From QHXW01 sp963752965 (GTDB lineage: Bacteria > Acidobacteriota > Terriglobia > Bryobacterales > Bryobacteraceae), in assembly GCA_963752965.1 (NCBI GenBank), contig CAVWAJ010000007.1:434001-498000 (forward strand): a DNA stretch of 64,000 nucleotides, given 5' to 3'. This document shows, piece after piece, positions 34,893 to 43,495 of this stretch. Both the position numbers and the translations under genes were made by a program. Position 1 is the stretch's first letter, and each line of letters begins with the position of its first letter. The notes beneath the pieces were generated by a model. That model was not told the DNA's origin, ran no database searches, and saw nothing but the letters and a program-made list of their open reading frames with translations.

Positions 34893-35421
34893 GGGAACGG
34901 GCGCGTTGATCATAGGGTACGGCAACACGCTGCGTACCGACGACGGGGTGGGTCAACATGTGGCGCACGTTTTGGCGTCGCGCGGCTACACCGTCATAGA
35001 AGCGACGCAGTTGCTGCCGGAGATGGCTGAACGCGTGGCCAATGCTCCACTCGTGATATTCGTAGACTGCCGTGCCGACCTGGGCCCGGGTGAGATCGCC
35101 ATTGCGGACGCCGGCAGCCCGACGTGTGAAATACCGAACCTGCATTTCCTTTGCGCACCGCGGCCGTTGCTACGGCTTGCGAAGGAGTTGTATCAAGCCG
35201 AACCGGAAGCGGTCCTAGTTGGTATCGGCCCTGAGTCGCTCGAGATCGGGCAAGGACTTACGCCCACTGTACAACACGCCGCGGCCAAGGCGATCGAGAT
35301 GATCAGCCGTATAGTGAGCGCGCGTCCGGTGCGCCGCAGTGAGGATCTGATAGCTAACTCCTCTCGCACTTCAGCTCGGCGCCAGCATAGGCCGGGTGCC
35401 GCCTGCGGAATCAATCAATGA
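34873..35421 (+). CDS. hoxW: Hydrogenase maturation endopeptidase (HoxW/HyaD family)
   Basis: The 182-residue protein begins inside the last 20 bases of hoxH. The family motif is IIGYGNTLRTDDGVGQHVA (about 13-31), with the metal-binding Asp/Glu in DDG and a second acidic site in VIFVDCRADLGPG. GIGPESLEIGQGLTP is the conserved C-terminal substrate/metal region. It removes the C-terminal extension of HoxH once Ni is in place. The last ~30 residues (RRSEDLIANSSRTSARRQHR...) look unconserved. It is the last gene of the operon, next to the mobile-element island. Confidence 0.9.
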   Translation: MNCTASEGTGALIIGYGNTLRTDDGVGQHVAHVLASRGYTVIEATQLLPEMAERVANAPLVIFVDCRADLGPGEIAIADAGSPTCEIPNLHFLCAPRPLLRLAKELYQAEPEAVLVGIGPESLEIGQGLTPTVQHAAAKAIEMISRIVSARPVRRSEDLIANSSRTSARRQHRPGAACGINQ

Positions 35422-35570
35422 ACAGGGCTTTGATACGGTTTTCATGCGTTTTGAGGCCCAGGATCGATTTGGCGGGCAGATCCAAGAACATCGTGAGTTT
35501 TCGGCAAGCGTGCGTGACGCCACTTAGCCTGCCCTGTTAAGTTCATTCAGTCGCCGAGAGGCGGCTGTCG

Positions 35571-35971
35571 GTGAATCACAAAAGCACCACACCCATTCCC
35601 GAGACAATCGTGCAGTTACAGCGGCAGTTGGAGCAGTTTCGCAGCAGCCAGCCGCGACGGACGAAACTGCCGGAGCCGTTGTGGCAGGCTGCAGTCGAAC
35701 TGGCCCGGCAGCATGGGATCTATCCCGTGGCGCATCCACTCCGGCTGGATTACATGCAACTGAAGAAACGTCTCGGTGGCATTCCGAGTCGCCGGCGAAA
35801 GCCTACCAGGTCGTCCTCGTGGAATTGATCACACCGCGTTCGGCTGCGATGGCCGAGTGCATCATCGACTTCGAGTCCGCTCGCGGCAGCAAGATGCATA
35901 TCCAGTGGAAGGCGGCCACGCCGCCGGATTGGGCAAGCCTGCTGCGCGCCTGGCGGGAAGCCGAAGGATGA
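35571..35971 (+). pseudogene. Small HTH-type transposon accessory protein, frameshifted
   Basis: The first frame reads MNHKSTTPIPETIVQLQRQL and then LPEPLWQAAVELARQHGIYPV and MQLKKRLGGIPSRRRK, resembling the short helix-turn-helix proteins that precede IS66-type transposases. It reaches a stop at about 35828. The same protein continues in another frame as QVVLVELITPRSAAMAECII and TPPDWASLLRAWREAE, ending at 35971. One base has been lost at about 35805-35820. Intact it would be about 133 residues. It overlaps the DUF4338 start by ATGA. Confidence 0.7.
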
Positions 35972-36807
35972 TTCAGATCACCGCGAGGCGCCAAACCAAT
36001 GGCGTGTTGCGCGACATGGTGTGCCGCGGCCTGCCGCTGATGCTGGAGCGAGCTGGCCACATCACCTTGCCACCTGTGAGTTACGTCCGGCATAATCCGC
36101 TGGCCACGAGGCCGGAGATGGCTCGGATCGACACCACACCGATCGAAGCCCGATTACGCCACCTGCAGCCATTACAGTTGGAACTGGTGCGGCGCACTGC
36201 GCACGAGCCGTTGTTCAACAGCTTGATGGAGGAACATCATTATCTCGGCTGCGAACAGCCGGTGGGAGAACTTCTGAAGTACCTGGTGTGGGCGCAGGGC
36301 CGGCTGGTGGCTTGTCTGGCATTCTCTTCGGCTCCTCGTCGCTTGGGCAGCCGCGACCGCTACATCGGCTGGAGCGCGGAGGCGAGGCGCCGCAACCTCC
36401 GTTTCCTCGCTTTCAACACGCGCTTTCTGATCCTCCCTTGGGTGCGAGTAGAACACCTGGCATCCCATATTCTCGGCCGCATGGTGGCGCGGATCTCCGA
36501 TGATTGGCAGCAGATGCACGGGCATCCGATTTACTTCCTGGAGACGTTCGTGGATTCGGAACGATTCCGCGGGACCTGCTACCGCGCGGCCAACTGGGTG
36601 TTGCTGGGCAAGACGACGGGTCGTGGGAAGCAATCCAACGGCTATGTACTGAACCGGTCGATCAAAGAAGTACTCGGTTATCCACTGCATGCCGACTTTC
36701 GCGACTTTACTCTGCGGGTTATGAAAACGAAGATACCGCGACGGCCGATAGACGTGACGTGGAGGAGTTGGACCGAATCATCAATGACGCCAAGAGCACT
36801 CCCCTGA
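35968..36807 (+). CDS. DUF4338 (DruA-like) protein
   Basis: The 279-residue frame is intact and starts at an ATG that overlaps the upstream stop. Recognisable family segments are LFNSLMEEHHYLGCEQPVGE, LVACLAFSSAPRRLGSRDRY, FLETFVDSERFRGTCYRAAN and LGKTTGRGKQSNGYVLNRSI. DUF4338 is the domain of DruA in the Druantia anti-phage system, but it is also very common as a single gene next to IS66-type transposases. Here the neighbours are transposon genes and no druB-E is present. I therefore call it an element-associated DUF4338 protein, not a defence system. Its molecular activity is not settled. Confidence 0.8.
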   Translation: MIQITARRQTNGVLRDMVCRGLPLMLERAGHITLPPVSYVRHNPLATRPEMARIDTTPIEARLRHLQPLQLELVRRTAHEPLFNSLMEEHHYLGCEQPVGELLKYLVWAQGRLVACLAFSSAPRRLGSRDRYIGWSAEARRRNLRFLAFNTRFLILPWVRVEHLASHILGRMVARISDDWQQMHGHPIYFLETFVDSERFRGTCYRAANWVLLGKTTGRGKQSNGYVLNRSIKEVLGYPLHADFRDFTLRVMKTKIPRRPIDVTWRSWTESSMTPRALP

Positions 36808-37193
36808 GTGAATCGGACAGTGAGAAGCTCAAAACAGCCCTGCATGCGTTGGCGGAGAAACTCCTGCCACAGCCGAAAACGGAGAAGACCAGTGGTATAT
36901 TCGGCGATGCGAAGAAGCCCGCGCCGGAGGACATGCCACCGGAAGCAGACCAGACAGTAGCAGGGCATGGGCGCAACGGCGCCGATACCTATCGCAGCGC
37001 GGATAAGATTCGTGTCACGCATGCAAAGCTGGCGCACGGTGATCGTTGCCCGGGCTGCGCCCGAGGCAACGTTTACGCGCAGAAGGAACCCAAATCATAT
37101 CTCGGCACCGCTCTTCTGATCCGCCTGGAAGCGATGGCGGCACGGCCGCGGCGCAGGGCGATGCGAAGGTGTTCAAGAAGTACTCGCAGATGA
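36759..37193 (+). pseudogene. IS66 TnpC-like transposase, N-terminal fragment
   Basis: From the GTG at 36759 the frame reads EELDRIINDAKSTPLSESDS, a leucine-rich helical stretch (LKTALHALAEKLLPQ), then GRNGADTYRSADKIRVTH and CPGCARGNVYAQKEP. The helical N-terminus and GRNGAD...CPxC zinc-finger block are typical of IS66 TnpC. After YAQKEPKSYL the match is lost and the frame ends about 25 codons later. The catalytic DDE domain is absent, so the protein cannot transpose DNA. Confidence 0.7.
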
Positions 37194-37210
37194 AGCGGGA
37201 GGCGCTGTAG
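37136..37210 (+). pseudogene. Possible C-terminal scrap of a tyrosine recombinase
   Basis: In the frame that reads GGTAAAQGDAKVFKKYSQMK the end resembles the tail of some site-specific integrases (KKYSQMKREAL). An in-frame TAG at 37208 breaks it, but the sequence continues KLNRQANE in the same frame. It is too short for certainty; no catalytic residues are present. Its position just before tRNA-Pro fits a recombinase remnant. Confidence 0.3.
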
Positions 37211-37367
37211 AAGCTGAACCGGCAGGCGAATGAGACCAGCCGGAGTTTTGACACGGAGCAGCCCAACTGAGCGGGGCACAGTTTTGCCACGATCGGGGCG
37301 GTTTTGTACCTCGTCGCGGTGTGCATCGAGTCGAGAAGTGTTTTAGAATCAGAGAAGCTTCATATGT

Positions 37368-37444
37368 CGGGGCGTAGCGCAGCCTGGTAGCGCACCTGCC
37401 TTGGGCGCAGGGGGTCGGGCGTTCAAATCGCCCCGCCCCGACCA
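37368..37444 (+). tRNA. tRNA-Pro (anticodon TGG)
   Basis: The 77-base gene folds as a standard cloverleaf. Acceptor stem CGGGGCG (37368-37374) pairs with CGCCCCG, followed by discriminator A and an encoded CCA end. The anticodon stem is CCTGC/GCAGG with loop CTTGGGC, giving anticodon TGG at 37402-37404. The T-loop is GTTCAAATC. It reads CCA and, by wobble, other proline codons. It is intact despite the neighbouring element. Confidence 0.97.
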
Positions 37445-37736
37445 AACCTCTCATTGATTCCAAATGAGTTATTCGACCCCCTGCTCATCGCTTTCGCTTA
37501 TCCTTTGCCCTCCCTGTGTCAAAACCCCTTTCAGTTTGGCTGCGCTGTTGTTGTTCGCCATTATTCCGTCCGCATTCCGTCCGTGTGTCGAGGGTGAACC
37601 GAATGCCCCGATTTAGCATTGACACTGCTCGCCCTCTCATATACCATTCCGGCAAGCGATTTGACAGGGGAAACTTCTTAGGCGTCCGAACACGAGGGAT
37701 CCCCGCAACAACGGCCAACGCTACTAGGAGGCTTTC
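37445..37736. other. Intergenic region after tRNA-Pro
   Basis: A weak hairpin, CTCATT (37450-37455) with AATGAG (37463-37468), may end the tRNA transcript. A tandem ATTCCGTCCGC/ATTCCGTCCGT repeat lies at about 37562-37583. I see no convincing gene. AGGAGG near 37725-37730 is the ribosome-binding site of the TonB-dependent receptor. Confidence 0.45.
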
Positions 37737-40700
37737 ATGTTGCATACCACAAAGAGGCTGGCGGCCTTGTTCGCCTTGGTATTGGCTCTTACACCGGTGC
37801 TCGCTTTTGGGCAGGCTAGCTTTGAAGCTCAGGTTCGCGGTGCGGTGCGTGATTCCAGCGGCAGCGTGATTGTCGGCGCGCGTGTAACTATCACCGATGT
37901 CGACACCAACATCTCCAACACCACCGCCACGGATGAACGCGGTTTCTACATCTTCAATGGATTGCATCCGGCGACTTATATGATCAAGGCCGAAGCATCC
38001 GGCTTCCGGGCGGAAGAGGCCAAGAACGTCGTGCTCGGCGTCAGCCAGCACACGAGTGTGGATTTTGCCCTTCAAGTGGCGGGGTTGGAAACCTCGGTGA
38101 CCATTGTGGAAACGGCTCCTACACTGGAGACGGGCGATGCGGCCATCGGCACAACCGTTAGCGGCCAGTATACGCGGGACATACCACTTTATGGCCGCAG
38201 CTACTTCGGCCTGGTGTTCCTGTCCGGCGGTGTCACCGAAAGCGCCGGCGGCGGCACCCGGGACAACTACCCCTCCGGGACCAACTTCGTTTCCAACGGC
38301 CAGAGGAACTCATCGGCTGAGGTGCGCTTCGACGGTGCTCCTCTCTCCGCGCCGGAGCAGGGCGAAGGTGGTAATACCAACGTCTATTACACGCCTTCGG
38401 TGGAAGTGATCCAGGAATTCAAAGTCCAGAACAACAGCTTCTCCGCCGAGTACGGCAACAACGGCGGTACCGTCATCAACATGACGATGAAGCAGGGCGG
38501 CAACCAGTTCCACGGCAGCGGCTGGTATTTCGCGCAGCGTGACGCTTTTGACGCCAACGATTTCTTCAGCAACGCCAACGGCCTATCCAAACCGCCGCTC
38601 ACTCACGACCAGGAAGGCGGGATGATCAACGGCCCCATCAAGCGGAACAAGATGTTCTTTTTGTTTGATTTTGAAAAATTGCGAGACATCACCTCTGGTC
38701 AAACGGTGGCCACCTTCCCGACCGACCTACAACGGCAAGGAAACTTCTCGCAAACCAAGACTTTCGACAATAACGGGAATCTGGTGCCGGTGGTCATCTA
38801 TAACCCGTTCTCGATCAACGCAAACGGGGTTCGCCAGCCGTTCCCCAACAACATCATTCCGGCGAACATGCTCGACCCGGTCGCCAAGAATATGCTGCAA
38901 TATTTCCCGGAACCCAACACAACCGGAGATGCGGGAACGAATTACAACAACTTCATCAGGAACGTCCCCAGCCCCGTGGAACAGTATCAGCTCGACGGCA
39001 GGGTGGACTATCAAATCAATGACAACAACCGTGTGGGTGCACGGTACAGCAAGCTGCACGGTACCTTCAATACCCCGGCCACCTTTGTCGACGATGCGGC
39101 CACCGCCTTCCAGGAGTCCGACAACGCGGTGGTCGACTATAACTGGACGATCAGTCCCAGGATTCTATATACCGGCCGCATCGGTGTGGATTTTGTCAAT
39201 TCGCCGTCCAAGTCGCAGTATCCGAATTTGACGTCGGTTGGTTTTCCCAGCTACCTCATCAATAACGGCTTGACGCGAATGCCCTCCATTGAGTTTGCCA
39301 ACGGGCCCTACAACAATATCTTCGACCAGTGCTGCACCGATACGAACTTCACACATAACTTGATCACCTATTCGTCGGCTGTCTCCTGGGTGAAGGGTGA
39401 GCACTCCTTCAAATTCGGTGGCGAGCAGCGTCAGTTCTTCAATAATTTCTGGCAACCATCGAATCCCACGGGATTGTTCAGTTTCGACCAGGATGCGACC
39501 AATCAAACGCCGTATAACGGTGACCCGACGCAAGGGGATGGTTTTGCCAGTCTTCTGCTGGGGTGGGGGAGTGCCAATGGCCAAAGCTTTCTGCAGGAGA
39601 TTCCTTCGGTCGCTGACAAATCTAAAGAAACGGGTTTCTATGTTCAGGATGATTGGAAGGTCAACTCCAAGCTGACCGTGAACCTCGGGTTGCGGTATGA
39701 ATGGAGCACGCCTTACAGCGAGCGCTACAACCGTTCGACATTCTCGGACTTCACCGGAAGCAGCGGAATAACGGTTCCCGGCCTAGGCACCTTGAACGGC
39801 ATCACGCTATTTCCAGGCCCAGGGCGTCGCAATATTCCGGTGGACCGTAACAACTTTGCGCCTCGGCTGGGGTTTGCCTATAGCTGGGACTCGAAGACCG
39901 TGATCCGCGCCGGCGCCGGCATTTATTACGGCGGAAACATTGCCACCAACTTCCAATACCCCGGCCCCGCCTTCCAATCAACTCCCAGCGTTCACTACAC
40001 GAACGATAATTACCAGACCCAGTTCGGGACCCTGGACAATCCCTTCCCCCTGGGAATAGCGCCTCCTCAGGGAACCAAGTACGGGAAGCTGGCCATGTGG
40101 GGACTGGATAACGGCAGCGACCTCGATTATGAGACGGACAGGAACGCGGATATCTACCAGTGGAGCATGGGCGTCCAGCGGCTGCTGCCGAGCGATGTCG
40201 TGATAGGCGTCGATTATTCGGCGAGCCGAAGCACCCACCTGCCATGGGGTGGTTTCAGAAATCGGAACTTCATTCCCACCAGCGTGGAACAGCAGTACAC
40301 CAGCGATCAGCTAGGTGCGCCTGTGGCGAACCCGTTCCAGTCGCTGTTTGTCGGGCCGAATGCCATCTTCAACGAACCGACTTCGCGGTACAACAACGCA
40401 ACGATTCCGCTCGGCAACCTGTTGACCCCTTATCCGCAATATGACGGCAGTTTTCAAGGCTTGCCGATCCTGGTGGCGACGTCCCGCTACGATTCCATGC
40501 AGGTTCGATTCGAGAAGCGAAGCGGCAAGTATTTCACCATCCAGGGCAGCTATACGCTCTCCCGAAATACCGACGACAGTTCTGCGGGCGCGAACTCCTG
40601 GGTGGGGTGGCTAAACAGCAGCGGGGTGCAAGACCCGGACAATCTGTCTCGAGAGTACGGACTCAGCGCCAATAACGCTACGCATCGCGTGGCGGCGGCG

Positions 40701-41264
40701 CTCCTGGGTAACATACCGATTGGCCGAGGCCTCCTCGTGGGCAACAATATGAACAAGGTCGTGGACGCGGTGATCGGCGGCTGGTCGGCTTCGTCGAATA
40801 TCACACTACAAAGCGGGCAACCAGTCACTATCCAGATGGCGCTCAGTCGCCTTGCCAATGGTGTGCAACGGCCCAATGTTACTTGTTCGAACCCAAGCAC
40901 GGGAATCAGCTTTCACCAGGCCGCGGCCAACTTGCTTAACGGCGACACCACCGGTATCCAGATGTTCAACCCTGCCTGCTTCGCCGATCCCGGCGACCAG
41001 CAGATCGGCAACGCACCCCGGTACTTTACGAATTTGAACTCGCCGGGAATCGACGATGTGGATCTCGCCCTGAGGAAGGAGTTCCACATTCGGGAGAATA
41101 TGAAGTTTCAAATTCGGATGGAAACCTTCAATGCTTTCAACCTTACTCGCTTTAGCCGGGCGGGATTCCGGTACGAGTCCGGCAGCTTCGGTGAGGTGAG
41201 TAGGCTGTTTTCTTCAGGTTTTAAGGCTCGTCAGGCGCAGATCGTGGCACGGTTTGAGTTTTGA
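37737..41264 (+). CDS. TonB-dependent receptor with N-terminal carboxypeptidase-regulatory-like domain
   Basis: The 1,175-residue protein has a signal peptide (RLAALFALVLALTPVLAFGQ), then an Ig-like CarboxypepD_reg domain (about 25-110: RGAVRDSSGSVIVGARVTIT, DERGFYIFNGLHPATYMIKA). A plug domain follows (about 120-230), with VEVIQEFKVQNNSFSAEYGN. The rest is a 22-strand-type beta-barrel, ending in aromatic VARFEF for outer-membrane insertion. Family knowledge: these large receptors are greatly expanded in Acidobacteriota and are thought to import oligosaccharides or other large substrates. The substrate here is unknown; the glycosidase-like protein downstream suggests a carbohydrate. Confidence 0.92.
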   Translation: MLHTTKRLAALFALVLALTPVLAFGQASFEAQVRGAVRDSSGSVIVGARVTITDVDTNISNTTATDERGFYIFNGLHPATYMIKAEASGFRAEEAKNVVLGVSQHTSVDFALQVAGLETSVTIVETAPTLETGDAAIGTTVSGQYTRDIPLYGRSYFGLVFLSGGVTESAGGGTRDNYPSGTNFVSNGQRNSSAEVRFDGAPLSAPEQGEGGNTNVYYTPSVEVIQEFKVQNNSFSAEYGNNGGTVINMTMKQGGNQFHGSGWYFAQRDAFDANDFFSNANGLSKPPLTHDQEGGMINGPIKRNKMFFLFDFEKLRDITSGQTVATFPTDLQRQGNFSQTKTFDNNGNLVPVVIYNPFSINANGVRQPFPNNIIPANMLDPVAKNMLQYFPEPNTTGDAGTNYNNFIRNVPSPVEQYQLDGRVDYQINDNNRVGARYSKLHGTFNTPATFVDDAATAFQESDNAVVDYNWTISPRILYTGRIGVDFVNSPSKSQYPNLTSVGFPSYLINNGLTRMPSIEFANGPYNNIFDQCCTDTNFTHNLITYSSAVSWVKGEHSFKFGGEQRQFFNNFWQPSNPTGLFSFDQDATNQTPYNGDPTQGDGFASLLLGWGSANGQSFLQEIPSVADKSKETGFYVQDDWKVNSKLTVNLGLRYEWSTPYSERYNRSTFSDFTGSSGITVPGLGTLNGITLFPGPGRRNIPVDRNNFAPRLGFAYSWDSKTVIRAGAGIYYGGNIATNFQYPGPAFQSTPSVHYTNDNYQTQFGTLDNPFPLGIAPPQGTKYGKLAMWGLDNGSDLDYETDRNADIYQWSMGVQRLLPSDVVIGVDYSASRSTHLPWGGFRNRNFIPTSVEQQYTSDQLGAPVANPFQSLFVGPNAIFNEPTSRYNNATIPLGNLLTPYPQYDGSFQGLPILVATSRYDSMQVRFEKRSGKYFTIQGSYTLSRNTDDSSAGANSWVGWLNSSGVQDPDNLSREYGLSANNATHRVAAALLGNIPIGRGLLVGNNMNKVVDAVIGGWSASSNITLQSGQPVTIQMALSRLANGVQRPNVTCSNPSTGISFHQAAANLLNGDTTGIQMFNPACFADPGDQQIGNAPRYFTNLNSPGIDDVDLALRKEFHIRENMKFQIRMETFNAFNLTRFSRAGFRYESGSFGEVSRLFSSGFKARQAQIVARFEF

Positions 41265-41296
41265 AAACCGAATGCCATTGTGGTACCACGAAGTGA

Positions 41297-41318
41297 AGGG
41301 GTTGGGGCACCAACCCCT
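41297..41318 (+). terminator. Strong hairpin after the TonB-dependent receptor
   Basis: AGGGGTTGG (41297-41305) pairs perfectly with CCAACCCCT (41310-41318) around GGCA. It starts 32 bases after the receptor stop. The lack of a T-run makes factor-independent termination uncertain; it may also stabilise the mRNA end. Confidence 0.55.
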
Positions 41319-41462
41319 ACAATCTAGTAGCAACCAGTTGTCCGGATGAGGCAGGCCGTGCCCCAAAGGGCGGCTTGCCTTGCGTGGGTGTACGTGCGGC
41401 TGTCGGTTGTGCTCGGCCCCCTCCTGTGCGTCCAACCCCTTTGTAAACCACGGAGTATTGCC

Positions 41463-43442
41463 ATGACTACATATAGGTTTTTCGCGTCATTCCTTTTTCT
41501 ATTAAGCGCGGCCTACGGCCAAGTCAGCCAGGACTGGAGCCACTACGTCCGCATCGCGGGTCACGGTCTCAATCTCAACAATGTCGACCAGATCGTCCGC
41601 AGCGCCACCGATTCGAATGTGTTCGGCATTGAGGTAGATAACGACATTCCAGGCCGTTACGAGAGCTTTGTCGATCCCACTGAAAAACTCAAAGCCATTC
41701 ACGAAGCCGCCCAGAAAGCTCACGAGGCCGGCAACTACGCTTTCGTATACATCGCCGGCACAGAATGCATCACCGCCCATGCCGCTTCCAGCCCGCACAG
41801 CATGGTGAAAGACCACCCCGACTGGCTGCAGCGAAAAATTACCGGGGAGCCAGCAGTGTTCGGTGGCGGCAGCGCCTTTTGGATTCGCGAAGGTGACGAA
41901 GATGTTTGGATCACACCGCTCGCGACAGAATGGCGCAAGATCTACATGGAGCGAGTGCGGCAGATTGCCGGCACAGGCATTGACGGCGTGTATGTGGACA
42001 TTCCCTACTGGATGACGCACTTCGATAACTGGGAGGACTCCTGGGCCAGTTTCGATGACTACACTGTCGCCGCCTTCAAAGCTAAGACCGGTCTCAACGC
42101 CAAGGCGGATCTCAAGCTGGGCGATTTCCGCGACACGAACTTTCGTAAGTGGGTCGATTTCCGCATCGACGCTCTCACCGATTTCGTGCGCGAGATAAAT
42201 GCCAACGTCAAAGCGGTGAATCCCAAGTGTAAGACCATTCCAGAAATCTACCCGGGCATCGAGGAATCCGCCGTCCGGGTCGGCAGTGATGTGTACGAGC
42301 TGTACCCGGTGGTCGACGCCATCACCCATGAATACAGCACTGGCGGCCGTTCGGCGGGCCGCACGCCGCTGGCCTGGTTCCAGGATATGGTCGGCATGTA
42401 CTCGTTCCGCGCCTTTGCCGGCAGCAAGCCAAGCTGGATGCTGAGCTACTCGTGGGAGAAAGAGAAACAGATCCTGCCCGGAGAGGCGATGAAGAACCTG
42501 GCGATGGCGCAGCTTGTGGCTGGGACCAATACCTGGGACACGAAGGGGCACGGCATGTCGGGTTCGAATGACATGCAGACTCGCACAGCCATGTTCGGAT
42601 GGATGAAGGAGCACGAGAAGACCTTCTTCCTGCCGAGGCAACCGGTTCGGCCCATCGGAGTTTATTTCTCGCCAAAGAGCCGGAATTACTTCGCCAAAGA
42701 GTTTATTGACTCCTACCGGGGCATCATGATGTTGTTGTTGCAGTCTCACCTGGAGTTCCAGATTGTGACGCCGCGGACTCTGGCCGATTTCCACGGAGAG
42801 ATGCTGATTCTTCCCGACGCCCGATGTCTCGGCAAGGAGGAAGTGGATCATTTCCGCGCTTACGCCGGCTCGGGGAAGACTCTAATCATCACTGGCGAGA
42901 CCGGAAAATACGATGAAACCGGAGCGAGCCGCGACTCGAACCCGGTGCATCAGCTTCTGGGCATCGCAGACCCGGCAGTCAAGAAAACCGGCAAGAAGTC
43001 TATCTACTACCCGCAGTGCCCCGGCAGAGCGTATTACGCGCAGCTGCAAAAGGAATTCAACCAGCAAGCCGTTGCAGGCGTGTGGGAGCAGACCGAATTC
43101 AACAAACTGCGAAGAGCCTTCGTGGATGAGATTGTGAAGGTCTCCGGGCTCAGGCCCGCCCTAGAAGTCGAGGCCTCGCCATTTGTCGCGACTCAGATCG
43201 CCAACGTTGACGGCAAGGTATCGGTTTTTCTGGCGAACTTCAAGGGGCTGAAATCCAAGGAAATCGCTCAGCAGACTCCAGAGGGGAACGTTACCATTAC
43301 CTTTTCCACCAGCGGGCCGCGCACGATTGCCTTTCTGCCTTTCCTCGGCCAACTGCAAAAGGTGCAGGGAACATACAATGGCGGCAAGCTTACCTGCAAA
43401 TTGCCGCCCATCGACAAAGGCGCGGTTGTCTGGGTTGAGTAG
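41463..43442 (+). CDS. Secreted glycosidase-like TIM-barrel protein with GATase-like domain
   Basis: The ATG at 41463 gives 659 residues with a signal peptide (TTYRFFASFLFLLSAAYGQ). Residues of about 30-400 look like a (beta/alpha)8 barrel of the GH42/GH-A type: FGIEVDNDIPG, DGVYVDIPYWMTHFDNWEDS, CKTIPEIYPGIEE and PSWMLSYSWEKEK. After about residue 400 a Rossmann-like region (VRPIGVYFSPKSRNYF, TLADFHGEMLILPDARCLGK) resembles the trimerisation/GATase-like domain that follows the barrel in beta-galactosidases. I cannot place the acid/base and nucleophile Glu residues securely, so activity and substrate are open. It probably acts in the periplasm with the upstream receptor. Confidence 0.65.
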   Translation: MTTYRFFASFLFLLSAAYGQVSQDWSHYVRIAGHGLNLNNVDQIVRSATDSNVFGIEVDNDIPGRYESFVDPTEKLKAIHEAAQKAHEAGNYAFVYIAGTECITAHAASSPHSMVKDHPDWLQRKITGEPAVFGGGSAFWIREGDEDVWITPLATEWRKIYMERVRQIAGTGIDGVYVDIPYWMTHFDNWEDSWASFDDYTVAAFKAKTGLNAKADLKLGDFRDTNFRKWVDFRIDALTDFVREINANVKAVNPKCKTIPEIYPGIEESAVRVGSDVYELYPVVDAITHEYSTGGRSAGRTPLAWFQDMVGMYSFRAFAGSKPSWMLSYSWEKEKQILPGEAMKNLAMAQLVAGTNTWDTKGHGMSGSNDMQTRTAMFGWMKEHEKTFFLPRQPVRPIGVYFSPKSRNYFAKEFIDSYRGIMMLLLQSHLEFQIVTPRTLADFHGEMLILPDARCLGKEEVDHFRAYAGSGKTLIITGETGKYDETGASRDSNPVHQLLGIADPAVKKTGKKSIYYPQCPGRAYYAQLQKEFNQQAVAGVWEQTEFNKLRRAFVDEIVKVSGLRPALEVEASPFVATQIANVDGKVSVFLANFKGLKSKEIAQQTPEGNVTITFSTSGPRTIAFLPFLGQLQKVQGTYNGGKLTCKLPPIDKGAVVWVE

Positions 43443-43471
43443 CAGCCTAAGCGTGCCATGGTGGAACGGCC

Positions 43472-43495
43472 GAACCAGCAGTTTGTCTGCTGTTC
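43472..43495. terminator. Inverted repeat between convergent genes
   Basis: CAGCAG (43476-43481) pairs with CTGCTG (43487-43492) around TTTGT, and GAA/TTC extend it with one bulged base. It overlaps the stop codon of the minus-strand FAD oxidoreductase and follows the glycosidase-like gene by about 30 bases. It could stop transcription from both sides. Confidence 0.45.

Larger units (their letters stand above)
35571..37270 (+). mobile_element. Decayed IS66-like / DUF4338 element beside tRNA-Pro
   Basis: Four pieces lie head to tail on the plus strand: a frameshifted HTH-type gene, a full-length DUF4338 gene, a truncated IS66 TnpC-like N-terminus and a possible integrase tail. The first two overlap by ATGA and the DUF4338 and TnpC frames overlap by 49 bases, as in a functional operon, so they moved together. 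I could not find terminal inverted repeats or target duplications. The boundaries given are the outer coding limits, not true ends. Confidence 0.7.

Noticed and set aside
35968..36807. Druantia anti-phage system
   Set aside because: Only the DUF4338 gene is present. No druB, C, D or the large helicase druE is nearby, and all neighbours are transposon remnants.
35422..37367. Attachment-site repeats or IS66 terminal inverted repeats around the decayed element
   Set aside because: I looked for a copy of the tRNA-Pro 3' end and for paired ends by eye and found none.
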